Source of the DNA: Legionella parisiensis
GTDB lineage: Bacteria; Pseudomonadota; Gammaproteobacteria; Legionellales; Legionellaceae
Length of the DNA stretch: 64,000 nt
Direction: 5' to 3'
Assembly: GCF_001467945.1 (NCBI RefSeq)
Contig: NZ_LNYQ01000013.1
Location: 800,850 to 864,849 of the forward strand
Each line of letters starts with the position of its first letter. The first letter of the stretch is position 1. Position numbers and translations under genes: made by a program. Positions 34,978 to 44,300 of this stretch are shown piece after piece. The notes under the pieces were generated by a model, which saw only the letters and a list, made by a program, of their open reading frames with translations, had not been told where the DNA came from and searched no databases.

Positions 34978-35388
34978 AAATGATCCAGAGTCTGATAGTA
35001 CATATATTAAATATTAGTCTAAATTTAGTACTGCAACCGACAAACCAAAAGACAAAAAAATTTAAATTTAGCTAGTTATTGACCAGATGATAATGATTAA
35101 TAGGGAGCCTTATACACATTGCAGAGCTCATGTTGTATTTGTACCGTTGGATTTTATAATTCAAGTTGTACCTGGCTATCTGAACGGGGTACGCCTTTCT
35201 CTTTTCTTTATTCTTAAACTATTCCTTCATCATTTTTGACGTAGGCATTGTGCTGATATAGAATTAATAGGATAAATTAAAATCAAAGTGGATGGTTATT
35301 GTCCTTTCCTTTGAAAACAGTTAGTCCGTGATTAGATAGAAATTAGTTAAGTTATGATTTTGGTTTTTTAGTGAAAGGAGTTACTAAA
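34978..35388. other. Intergenic region, no gene seen
   Basis: AT-rich divergent spacer. It should hold the promoters of the 33700-34977 gene (-) and the beta-propeller gene (+). A 48-codon frame at about 35089 has no ribosome site and is not annotated. Confidence 0.4.
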
Positions 35389-36708
35389 ATGGCATACTGG
35401 AATCAATTTCAAGCAAATGCGGCCAGCCAGGGGTTTGCCCCTCTTTTTAATATGCCTGTATCTTCTGCAAAATGGCAGGTAGAAGTAGGTCCTGTAGCTT
35501 TTGCTTCACCAGTTATTGGTAATGACGGGACTATTTATATAGGCAATTTAAAGGGGGAACTCGTAGCTATTTCGCCGTCTGGTTCAATAAGATGGAAAAA
35601 AATGCTGGATCAACGCGGAAGTATCATTGCTGGAAGTCCTGCAGTGGACAAAAATGGCAATATATATGTGATTACTACCTTCAGAGCCAAAGTGCGGGAT
35701 CATCGAGGAGGAAGTACTGTATATTCTTATGTTGCTCACAGTAAATTACATAGCTTGACTCCAGATGGGCAGCTACGTTGGATTTTCAATTTTCGAATCA
35801 ATCGAAATCGAAATATAACGGACGGGTATAGTTTATCATCACCTAAAATATGGAATACCCAAGAGCCACTAATTTATATTCCGGTTCTGTTTACTAAGCT
35901 TGTTTCAAGAATGGAGTTATTCGCCATTGATCAAACAGGCCAGGTAGTGAACAATATTTTCGTTTCAGAATATCCTCCTCCACCTATTGAAACGAGCGGA
36001 GGAATAACTCTAGGAGGCATTTTTGGTGGCATTTGGGATTTCCTTAATGGAATGGAGTTTGAACCAAGCGGGGGCGGCCCAACTCTGCAACAACTGTTTG
36101 GGTGGGCAGAACCATCAATTGCTATCGCAGATTTTGGTCGATTTTCTACAAGACCAGTGATTGTAGTTGATGATAATTACAAACAATTATCCGCATTTCG
36201 TTGGCAAAATCGGCAATTCCAACCTTTATGGAATAAACGTTCAGCAAAACCAAGGTTAAGAGCTTCTCCGGCTATATTTTTAAGCAGTATGGTGGCTTGC
36301 GGTCAGCAAGATGGTACTTTAGCCTTTTATGATCTCTTAACAGGTTCTGAATTATTAAAACCATGGTATAAAGCGCGACAAGCCATACAATCACCTCCTG
36401 CGTCTTTTCTTAGTCAAATTTATTTTACTGCCGGTACATGGGTGGTGGCTTTGGATGCAGGTGGGAGATTATTGCGTCAATTTGAAATGAGTGAGCATTC
36501 TCTTGGTGCTGCACTTGGATCGCCTGCCATCTCAGGGAATCGTGTTTATGTAAACGCTCAGGAGGGACTTCATTCCTTTTCTTTAAATCTTGATGATGTC
36601 GATAAAAACAGCATTGTACCGGGTGGCGTTTCATCACCAGCTATTGCGGATGATGGTACGGTTTATGTTGTGGATCGTAATAGACAGTTGTGGGCTTTGG
36701 GTGAATAA
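35389..36708 (+). CDS. PQQ-like beta-propeller protein
   Basis: A 439-residue protein starting MAYWNQFQANAAS. The start at 35389 is chosen because AAAGGAG lies 8 bases before it. Repeated units of the PQQ/quinoprotein propeller type are seen: FASPVIGNDGTIYIGNLKGELVAIS, GSPAVDKNGNIYVIT, HSLTPDGQLRW, RASPAIFLS..VACGQQDGTLAFYDLLTG, SPPASFLSQIYFTAGTWVVALDAGGRLL and SSPAIADDGTVYVVDRNRQLWAL. There is no signal peptide and no catalytic motif, so it may be an intracellular scaffold. It lies just upstream of the AOX-tehB pair (113-base gap). Confidence 0.8.
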   Translation: MAYWNQFQANAASQGFAPLFNMPVSSAKWQVEVGPVAFASPVIGNDGTIYIGNLKGELVAISPSGSIRWKKMLDQRGSIIAGSPAVDKNGNIYVITTFRAKVRDHRGGSTVYSYVAHSKLHSLTPDGQLRWIFNFRINRNRNITDGYSLSSPKIWNTQEPLIYIPVLFTKLVSRMELFAIDQTGQVVNNIFVSEYPPPPIETSGGITLGGIFGGIWDFLNGMEFEPSGGGPTLQQLFGWAEPSIAIADFGRFSTRPVIVVDDNYKQLSAFRWQNRQFQPLWNKRSAKPRLRASPAIFLSSMVACGQQDGTLAFYDLLTGSELLKPWYKARQAIQSPPASFLSQIYFTAGTWVVALDAGGRLLRQFEMSEHSLGAALGSPAISGNRVYVNAQEGLHSFSLNLDDVDKNSIVPGGVSSPAIADDGTVYVVDRNRQLWALGE

Positions 36709-36821
36709 AATGAAAATTGCTTCCTAAGCCAGTGTTACTAACAGGTAAATACTTTAAGTCGTATTTAAAAATACACCTTATATTATAATTGTGTTAAATC
36801 ACTCTCGCAGAGGAGTAATTC

Positions 36822-37484
36822 ATGCCCGCACTTCATAAGCCTGCGAAAACCCTAAGTGATAAAATTGCCTTTAGTCTAGTGAAGTTTTTTCGTTTTTTTG
36901 CAGACAGGTTTTTTCAAAAACGCTATGGAAATAGAGCTATAGTACTTGAAACGGTCGCTGCGGTACCTGGTATTGTGGAGGCTGCTCTAGTGCATCTGGG
37001 TTGCTTAAGAAAAATCAAAAATGATGAGGGTTGGATTAATACTCTATTGGACGAAGCGGAAAATGAACGGATACATTTAATCACGTTTATGTATAGTGCC
37101 AAACCTAATTGGTTTGAACGATTCATTATTTTTGTAGCTCAGGCTATTTTCGTAGTTTTGGATTTATTGATGTACGTCTTTTCTTCAGAAACAGCACACC
37201 GCTTTGTAGGATACCTTGCGAAAGAAGCTGTTGTCAGCTATACCGACTATTTGCAAGAAGTGGATGAGGGGCGAATTGAATATTGTCCTGCTCTTGATAT
37301 TGCTAAAGATTATTGGATGTTGGCTTCTGCTGCGCGATTACGTGATGTTCTATTGCCAGTCCGCCAGCATCGGGACGTCAAGCTTCAATTGGTTGACAAA
37401 CTAGGATGCGGGCGAACCCTCCTAACCAGATTGGAGCCCGAATTTACTAACGCTAAAGCGAATATCACTCATAATCATAATTAA
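36822..37484 (+). CDS. Alternative oxidase with an in-frame deletion in the last iron-binding motif
   Basis: A 220-residue protein that aligns by eye with alternative (ubiquinol) oxidases, di-iron proteins that reduce O2 without pumping protons. Conserved iron ligands are present: Glu43 (LETVAAVPG), Glu82 and His85 (ENERIHL), Glu135 (LAKEAVVSYT). The final motif, normally R-A-D-E-A-x-H-R-D-V-N-H, reads VRQHRDVKL here. The four residues A-D-E-A are missing and N-H has become K-L (AAGCTT). The missing Glu is an iron ligand, so the enzyme is probably inactive or altered. The frame is intact, so this is not a simple frameshift. It is followed after 13 bases by a TehB-like gene. Confidence 0.85.
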   Translation: MPALHKPAKTLSDKIAFSLVKFFRFFADRFFQKRYGNRAIVLETVAAVPGIVEAALVHLGCLRKIKNDEGWINTLLDEAENERIHLITFMYSAKPNWFERFIIFVAQAIFVVLDLLMYVFSSETAHRFVGYLAKEAVVSYTDYLQEVDEGRIEYCPALDIAKDYWMLASAARLRDVLLPVRQHRDVKLQLVDKLGCGRTLLTRLEPEFTNAKANITHNHN

Positions 37485-37497
37485 AAGGTATATTACG

Positions 37498-38391
37498 ATG
37501 TCAGAATATAATGAATTGGTATGTTATAAACAAATCGAAATTGGCACTTATGGGAAACTGAAATTTTTCCTTGAAAAGCACAGTACGAAAGAAGGTACTT
37601 GGGGTAAGCTTTTGCTCAGAGAAGGAGAAATTGATTTTGTATTCTTAAATGGTCAGGGGCATGAATTATCACGTACACGAATCGATCAATATCACTCCCA
37701 TCTCCTTATCCACCCTGCAGCATGGCATAAAATCATTTCTGTTAGTGAATCATTTAATGCAACTCTTGAATTTTATTGCGTGCCCCAACGTTATTTCAAT
37801 AAGAAATACGGCTTAAGTTCGGTTCATAGTGATCTGGTTTATATTTATCAAACTTATTTAAACCACCTACAGCGCTCTTCGATTTTAGATGTAGGGTGTG
37901 GTTCAGGTAGAAATTTGTTGTATTTAGCGAATATGGGACATCTTGTTAGAGGGATTGATTATAACCAAGCAGCGTTAAGTGCAATTCAAGAGATAGCTCA
38001 AAAAGAACGACTATCTAGGGTTTATACGCAATTATGTGATTTAAATCAACCTATTAATCTCGAATCAGAACGTTATGATATGGTGTTATCAACAGTTACA
38101 TTGCAATTTTTAAATCCAGAACGTATTCCAGACTTGCTTAGGGCACTTCAAGGGATGACTAAGAAGGGAGGGTATCATTTTTTAGTGGTTCCTATTCGAT
38201 CAGAACTTTATTCACTACCTGACTTCTTCACCTATGTGCCGCAAAAAGAAGAACTCTATCGCTTCTATCAAGACAGCGGATGGTCTGTACTTGAATATAA
38301 AGAATCAGTGGGCCATCTACATAAGCAGGATGAGTTGGGACTACAGATTTCAGGTCTTTTTTGTCTCTTACTCGCACAAAAAACGATGTAA
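37498..38391 (+). CDS. tehB: TehB-like SAM-dependent methyltransferase with N-terminal DUF1971-type domain
   Basis: A 297-residue protein. The N-terminal 100 residues form a cupin-like domain (LVCYKQIEIGTYGKLKFF, LSRTRIDQYHSHLLIHPAAWHKI) as in longer TehB proteins. The methyltransferase part has the SAM motif ILDVGCGSGRNLLYLANMGH, then VRGIDYNQAALSAI and YDMVLSTVTLQFLNPERI. The C-terminus is HLHKQDELGLQISGLFCLLLAQK. TehB methylates tellurite, giving resistance; the natural substrate may differ. AAAAGGTATATTACG before ATG is the ribosome site. It is cotranscribed with the oxidase gene 13 bases upstream. The 38392-38610 spacer has no gene. Confidence 0.88.
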   Translation: MSEYNELVCYKQIEIGTYGKLKFFLEKHSTKEGTWGKLLLREGEIDFVFLNGQGHELSRTRIDQYHSHLLIHPAAWHKIISVSESFNATLEFYCVPQRYFNKKYGLSSVHSDLVYIYQTYLNHLQRSSILDVGCGSGRNLLYLANMGHLVRGIDYNQAALSAIQEIAQKERLSRVYTQLCDLNQPINLESERYDMVLSTVTLQFLNPERIPDLLRALQGMTKKGGYHFLVVPIRSELYSLPDFFTYVPQKEELYRFYQDSGWSVLEYKESVGHLHKQDELGLQISGLFCLLLAQKTM

Positions 38392-38610
38392 TCGATATCT
38401 ATATTAAGGGCTGCATGTAAAATACCTTTTAATTTACAGACAGGAGCAATACAGCAGTTTGCTTTTTCTTTATTAAAGCAAGTCACTAAATCAAAATGAG
38501 ACTCTAGTTGAACAATGAGTTGACCGAATTAATCGCTTCAGCGGAAATCGCTATTATGATTTTGGAGCGAATCAATAATGAACGTTGACTTATTAAGTCT
38601 GACTGGTCGC

Positions 38611-38799
38611 TTATTTTTCCTCTTTTTTTTCTAACTTGTGACCATCTAGATGTCGTTCATGACGTTCATTTTCTTGTTTCTCTATTTGCTTTTCTTTTTT
38701 TGTTCTTCCGAATTTAATGCGATTTTCAGAAGCTTGTTTTTCATGTTCTAAACAATTTTTAGCCTTTCTTTTTTTATTAAGATTTATCACGTTCGTCAT
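38611..38799 (-). CDS. DUF4169 family small protein (62 aa)
   Basis: A 62-residue, extremely basic and acidic protein matching DUF4169: start MTNVINLNKKRKAK, then ENRIKFGRTKKEKQ and the end RHLDGHKLEKKE (family: INLRRARKAK...ENRARFGRTKAE...LDGHRL). AAGGGTGTACT precedes ATG. Function unknown; it is a small, probably helical cytoplasmic protein. Confidence 0.8.
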   Translation of the reverse strand: MTNVINLNKKRKAKNCLEHEKQASENRIKFGRTKKEKQIEKQENERHERHLDGHKLEKKEEK

Positions 38800-39015
38800 A
38801 GTACACCCTTTTATGTAATGTTGTTTATACTATAGCGCATAAAACGTACGCAAATCACCTAAATAAACAAATACATCAAAATTCTACTCAAAGATAAATT
38901 TACATTAGTTTTCTGAATTCATTTTATAAGGTTATACATCACCTCAGTACCCCTTGATAACAAATAGTAAATGGGTTAGATTGATTCAGTTCACTTTAAA
39001 ATGCCAGGTTAGGAA

Positions 39016-39816
39016 GTGGTGATTAAAAATAATTTTCAAGATAAAATTATTGCCTTTCTTCTGATTTTTACAGTAGTTACGACTCTTGTTATAAGTTTAA
39101 TTCCTCCAATCGTGCAGCCTTTGAACTATCATGATTTCGCTAATAAACACACTCTATTTTTCATTAGTAATTTCTCTGATGTGATGTCTAATCTAGCCTT
39201 TATTTTTGCGGGCTACTTAGGCTTAAAAACCATTTATCGTCCTTCCAAGGCTCAATGCGAACTCATTCCAGAAGCTAAATGGGCATACCTTCTCGGGTTT
39301 ATCGGCACCATCTTAACAGGACTCGGTTCAGCCTATTACCATTTACATCCAAATAACGTGACATTGTTTTGGGATCGAGTTCCTATGGGAATTCTTTTAA
39401 TGTCTTTTTTTTCCGCAATCTTTATAGAACGAGTTCATCGTTCGATTGGTTTTTATTTATTATCACCACTTATTGTGATAGCAACTCTCTGTACCTTGTA
39501 CTGGGAACTTAGTGAGCGATGGGGACAGGGAGATATGCGCTTATATATTTGGTCACAGGGTTATCCTTTAATCATGATCATATTCATTTTATTATTTTTT
39601 CCCACATCATATAATCGTAATTACTTCCTTGCAATCAGTCTTATTTTATTTGGTTTAGCCAAACTCACTGAGGCCTTAGATAAAATGATTTATTATTTAA
39701 CATCTAAATCAATAAGCGGACATACCTTGAAACATTTGCTGGCTGCTGCCGCCGTTTATACCCTGGTGTACTATGTAAAATACCGCCAATCCAAGAACAT
39801 TTACTACTACACCTAA
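39016..39816 (+). CDS. Ceramidase-like (CREST superfamily) multi-pass membrane protein
   Basis: A 266-residue membrane protein with about seven hydrophobic helices. The hydrolase-site motifs of alkaline-ceramidase-like CREST proteins are in order: YHDFANKH, DVMSNLAFIFAGYLGL, GSAYYHLHPNN, FWDRVPMGILLMSFF, QGDMRLY and SGHTLKHLLAAAAV. The Ser/Asp/His residues of such sites bind zinc in the eukaryotic enzymes. Start is GTG at 39016, preceded by AGGAAG. The substrate could be a ceramide-like or other lipid amide. A decayed SDR gene abuts its 3' end on the other strand. Confidence 0.8.
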   Translation: MVIKNNFQDKIIAFLLIFTVVTTLVISLIPPIVQPLNYHDFANKHTLFFISNFSDVMSNLAFIFAGYLGLKTIYRPSKAQCELIPEAKWAYLLGFIGTILTGLGSAYYHLHPNNVTLFWDRVPMGILLMSFFSAIFIERVHRSIGFYLLSPLIVIATLCTLYWELSERWGQGDMRLYIWSQGYPLIMIIFILLFFPTSYNRNYFLAISLILFGLAKLTEALDKMIYYLTSKSISGHTLKHLLAAAAVYTLVYYVKYRQSKNIYYYT

Positions 39817-39829
39817 CTCTTGACAAGAT

Positions 39830-40015
39830 AATAGGTTGCCTGGAAAAACCAAGACCACACCGTTGGCCAGCAAGTGTTTCTGCGAGCCCCTCAACAGTGA
39901 TGGTGTTGATGTCAGAAGCGGGTGATGCGGATATGACTTAATGCCCCTTTTCGCGAAAATTGTTCACGAGCTTTGTTCCAATCAACCCGGTACCGCCTAT
40001 AACTACGATTTTCAT
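39830..40015 (-). pseudogene. Decayed NmrA-type SDR oxidoreductase gene (5' part only)
   Basis: Reading on the minus strand from the ATG at 40015 gives MKIVVIGGTGLIGTKLVNNF, then REKGH, a stop, and VISASPASDINTITVEGLAETLAG in the same frame, then a frameshift and loss of similarity. The glycine motif GGTGLIG is the NAD(P)-binding loop. GGAAGGAGCGC before the ATG shows it was once translated. The 3' two-thirds of the gene is missing. Local GC is higher than around it, which hints at transferred DNA. Confidence 0.75.
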
Positions 40016-40065
40016 AATGCGCTCCTTCCTGTAGGTCGCCCCAACTTGGGCGAGTGATCAAGTGC

Positions 40066-40103
40066 ACTTCGGATGCGCCTTCAACATAGTGTGAATCCGA
40101 AGT
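40066..40103. promoter_or_regulatory. Inverted repeat upstream of the decayed SDR gene
   Basis: acttcggat and atccgaagt (9 bp each) separated by 20 bases, about 50-90 bases upstream of the SDR ATG. This could be a repressor operator, but spacing is wide for one dimer. The rest of 40104-40394 shows no gene. Confidence 0.4.
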
Positions 40104-40394
40104 ACGTTTGATCCAAAACACAAGAAATTTTGCTGGCTTGGTTTTGTCGGCTATAGGCACGATTACGAGAGCAAGGTGCGGCCTATCTTTTCTCCTTTTA
40201 CAGTTGTTCCCTCTAGAGAGAGGTATATACGCAGCCGTCAGGAGCAATGAAGCATTCTTTACAATGACGCGTGTGAGGAACTGATGAGTTAATGGAGGGT
40301 CATGGTGAAAATAAAGTTACTGTTACATGCTATAATTATAAGTGAGGCATATCGATATATTCTTATTAATCCCTTTCTTTAATAGTAGACCGAC

Positions 40395-41240
40395 ATGAGT
40401 CATATGTTGTTAATGAGCTTTGATGATAGTAATTTCATGAATTTAAATCGTACTCTCAATCGATTCATGGAGTACGCTTTTGATTTAATTAAAAAGTCGA
40501 GTATTCGTTTTTGTTATATCGGCACGGCCGGTAACGATAGGTTGATCGAACGGCTTTTCTTTACTCGATTTGTTCGTGCAAAATTTGGAAAAAGTGCCAT
40601 TACCTCAGAGTTAATTTTGACAAAATCACAGTTAACAAAAAAGCAACTTGAAACCCATCTTACTCAACAAGATATACTTTTTGTTGGTGGTGGCAACACA
40701 GAAAAAATGTTGGAAATATGGGAAAAGTCGGGATTTATTTTTGTCCTAAATAAATTGAAATCAGAAAAACGGTTACCCATTTTAGCAGGTGTAAGTGCTG
40801 GTGGAATGTATCCTTTTCATTCAGGATTAAGCGATGCTACGCCTGGGCAATATAAAGCATTGCCTTGTTTAGGTTGGTTTAAAGAAAGTTTTTGTCCGCA
40901 TGCTAATTCGAAAATAAAATCGCGTTGCGTTTATAGTAATAATGAATATTTAGAACGCATGGATGCTTACATCTTTGCAGTGAAACAAGGATTATTACCA
41001 TCGGGTTTTGCTGTGCCAGATGATTGTATGCTCCATTTTGAGAATTTTAATTTAGTGCGGGTTATTTCATCATTGAAAGATAATAAATGTTACTATGTGA
41101 CTGATGAAAAAGTTACTGACTTAGATGCAGTTCATACCGTTAATGCAAATGATCCGAACATTCGTCTAGAATGTTGGAGCACGTTATTTAAGTACATAGA
41201 TTATTTCAAACACTGCGCGTTAAAATTACATATGAGTTAA
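40395..41240 (+). CDS. Peptidase S51-like (dipeptidase E type) hydrolase
   Basis: A 281-residue protein of the class-I glutamine-amidotransferase-like S51 group. DILFVGGGNTEKML forms the first loop. GVSAGGMYP carries the nucleophile Ser134 in the GxSAG elbow. CLGWFKESFCPHANS supplies the usual His region. S51 enzymes cleave aspartyl dipeptides or cyanophycin, and the exact substrate here is unknown. No signal peptide. The ribosome site before ATG is poor. It is convergent with the NRPS gene. Confidence 0.85.
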   Translation: MSHMLLMSFDDSNFMNLNRTLNRFMEYAFDLIKKSSIRFCYIGTAGNDRLIERLFFTRFVRAKFGKSAITSELILTKSQLTKKQLETHLTQQDILFVGGGNTEKMLEIWEKSGFIFVLNKLKSEKRLPILAGVSAGGMYPFHSGLSDATPGQYKALPCLGWFKESFCPHANSKIKSRCVYSNNEYLERMDAYIFAVKQGLLPSGFAVPDDCMLHFENFNLVRVISSLKDNKCYYVTDEKVTDLDAVHTVNANDPNIRLECWSTLFKYIDYFKHCALKLHMS

Positions 41241-41371
41241 TGGGGTGCCAAACTGTTTGTCTATCCCTGGATGAAAAAAGGGATCATGCTTTTAGATAAT
41301 ATCCTTACTACATATGAAAGGCTCTACTCAAGGGAGCACGATAAAGTTTAATTTCTTTAACTCTTTAAAAC

Positions 41372-44300
41372 TCACTCCAATGAGCATGAAGCAATCATTT
41401 CCAATAAATTGGAACCAATAACATTTCGAAACTCAGGTCTTAAATTACCCGATATTATGAGATATGATTTACCATGTTCATCACGATCAAACCAAATATT
41501 TAATACATTTTTTTCAACTAACTTATCACCATGATAAGCTTTAAATGGTTTTTGCTTAAACCCAAACAATTTTGTTTCCGAGTTATAATAAATAAAATGG
41601 TTCATGATATTAATATTAACAAAAAAGCTATGTTTTTTGCGTGCTAAAAATACTCGACCAAACATCAATAAAATTTCATAATTTAATTTATGTTTATAAA
41701 AGACACGTGTATATATTTTTGCTAAAAATTTTATAAAAAAATTACTGAGTTTTTTATTTTTCCAATCTTTTTGCAAAAGAAAAGCAATTTTTATTATAGC
41801 GGGGCATGATTGATAATAATAATTCTCAATTCGCGAATTCTGTACTTGTTTTGCTAATTTGAGTAGGGTCGCTGATTGATTTAAGTCAATTTTAATCACA
41901 TCATTTCGAACAAAAAGTCCTACCGCATTATCATAGATATCACTTTCACGAATTGATTTAACAAAATTAATGATCGCTATTTTATTTTTATCATTTATAT
42001 ATGGAGCCAAAATATAACCAGTTGCTGCTGTCAACGTATCTCCAATATCGATTCGGTGTTTTTTGCAAAAGCGATGTAACCCTTGTAAGTTATTTTTGGG
42101 TATCTCAAAATAAGTAGTACACGAGGAATTTATGCTACTTAAAATTTGATCTCGTGGAAAAACCAGCAAGGGAATATTTTTTAAGTAATCATCCCAGAAG
42201 TCGATATTTTTTGATAAGTTTTTACTAAGATCTTCTTGTTCACGTAGAATATAATCGTAAAAAACTAATTCCTGTTGCCTGACTGCCCCATATTCTTTAT
42301 TATATTCAACGTATGCATGAGACATCTCATTTAACACAATTTCTGCTGATATTTCATCACTGATAAAATGAGATAACGCGATTTGTATTTCACAAGAATT
42401 ATTCCCGAGGTGGAATAATTTAAATAGGATTAATGGTAGCTTATTCTTCCATCTTCGATTTTCTAATTCATCTAACGATACATGTAATTCGTGTTCTTGT
42501 TCTTCCAATGTCAAGCTGCTAATGTCTTTTTCGAGGATTTTAAATTGAAGAATATTTTTCTGTGGGTATTGCAAAGGTGAATACCTTGCCAGGCGATAGC
42601 ATAGCATTGGATGATTTTTACATATTAACTCAAAGACATTATCTAATTTTTTTTTATCCAAATTTCCAGCGATACGTTTTCTGGTTACTATATTGGATAT
42701 TTTTGAGTTGGGGTAAAATAATCTCATCAACCAGAGCAAAAATTGCAATTCATTTAATGGCATTGCCTTTAAAGGTTTGGGGCGATGATTTCTATCTCCA
42801 TCATCAGAAATATCGGCTGCATTAATGACAGCATTAGCAAGTTGAGCAATCGTTCCTGTATTATATAAATCCTTTAATAAAATATTTTTATGGGTGATTT
42901 TTCGAATCTTTGTAATCAATCGAGCCGCCGATAATGAATTGCCACCTAAATCAAAAAAATTATCATCAATACTAATATGCTTTAAATTTAATGTTTCCAA
43001 CCAAATTGTTTTAAGTATGATTTCCATTTCATTTCGTGGTTTTATAATTTGGTTCGATTCATTCGGTTCAGGTAATTTATGGATATCTAATTTACCACTT
43101 GCAGACAATGGAAACTTATCTAAAATCACAAAAAATGCGGGTACCATGTAATCAGGCAATTGATTTTTTAGATAATCACGTAAATCATTTGTATCTAATT
43201 TTGCCGAGTCCTTGGGGGTGCAATAGGCAACCAATTGTTTTTCTTCAAACTCTTCACGCTCTGATCTTGCTAAGATTACAACATCTTGGATACCTGTATA
43301 TGATGCCAAGCATTTTTCAATTTCACCAATTTCAATTCGGAACCCTCTAATTTTAATTTGATGATCTTCTCTTTCAACAAACTCAATAGTTCCATCTTCT
43401 AAATAGCAACATAAATCCCCGGTTTTATACAATTTACCTGAGTTAAAGGGGTTTTTAACAAATTTCATCTCAGTGAGTTTCTTTTTATTTAAGTATCCTT
43501 TGGCAATACCATCACCACCTATATATAATTCTCCTAAAGCACCAACAGATACAGGTTGCATATTTTTATCCAATATAAACAACTTCGTATTTAATGCAGG
43601 CTTTCCGATTGGAATTCGATGCTTATATTGATCAATATTATTTTTATCAATAATAATCCATGATGATGCAACAGTGGCTTCCGTTGGACCATATTCACAA
43701 AATAATTTCTGTTTTGGAAATTTTTTTAACCAATCTTTGATATCTCTTGCTAACAAAACTTCACCACCAAAGACAATGTATTTTAAGTCCAGTATTTTTT
43801 TCTCGTCCAATACAATGCTATTGATTTGTCTGAAATGACTTGGTGTGATTTTAATGATAGAAACATGTGCATCCTGCAAATGCTTTAAATATAAATAGGG
43901 ATCTCTTTTATCAGTTTCAGGGCAAATGGCTATTTTTATTCCTTTTAACAAAGGAAATAAAGTAGATGCCACTGAGAAATCGAATGAAATGGAAGATGAA
44001 AAATCAAAAATATCTTCCGAAGAAATTGCCATGCTCGTACCAAACCAATGCACAAAATGATTTACATTACGATGTGTTATCATTACGCCTTTAGGCTTTC
44101 CCGTTGACCCTGAAGTGTAGATTACATAAGCTAAGTCATTCTTTTTATTAATATACTTCGGATTTATGGTAGGATATGTGGATAACTTTGCTTTGATTGT
44201 ATCCCAATAGATTATTTGAGATGTCGTCATTTCCTCAAATTGATTCGCTAGTTGAGAATGTGTAATTATAATTTTTGCACATGAATCTGATAATATAGCT

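Noticed and set aside
34978..35060. PmrA-like box upstream of the 33700-34977 gene
   Set aside because: TTTAATATA and CTAATATTT differ from CTTAATATT in two or more positions in an AT-rich region; not better than chance.
39912..40247. 111-codon minus-strand frame
   Set aside because: Its reading is not that of the SDR remnant, which is clearly coding in another frame.
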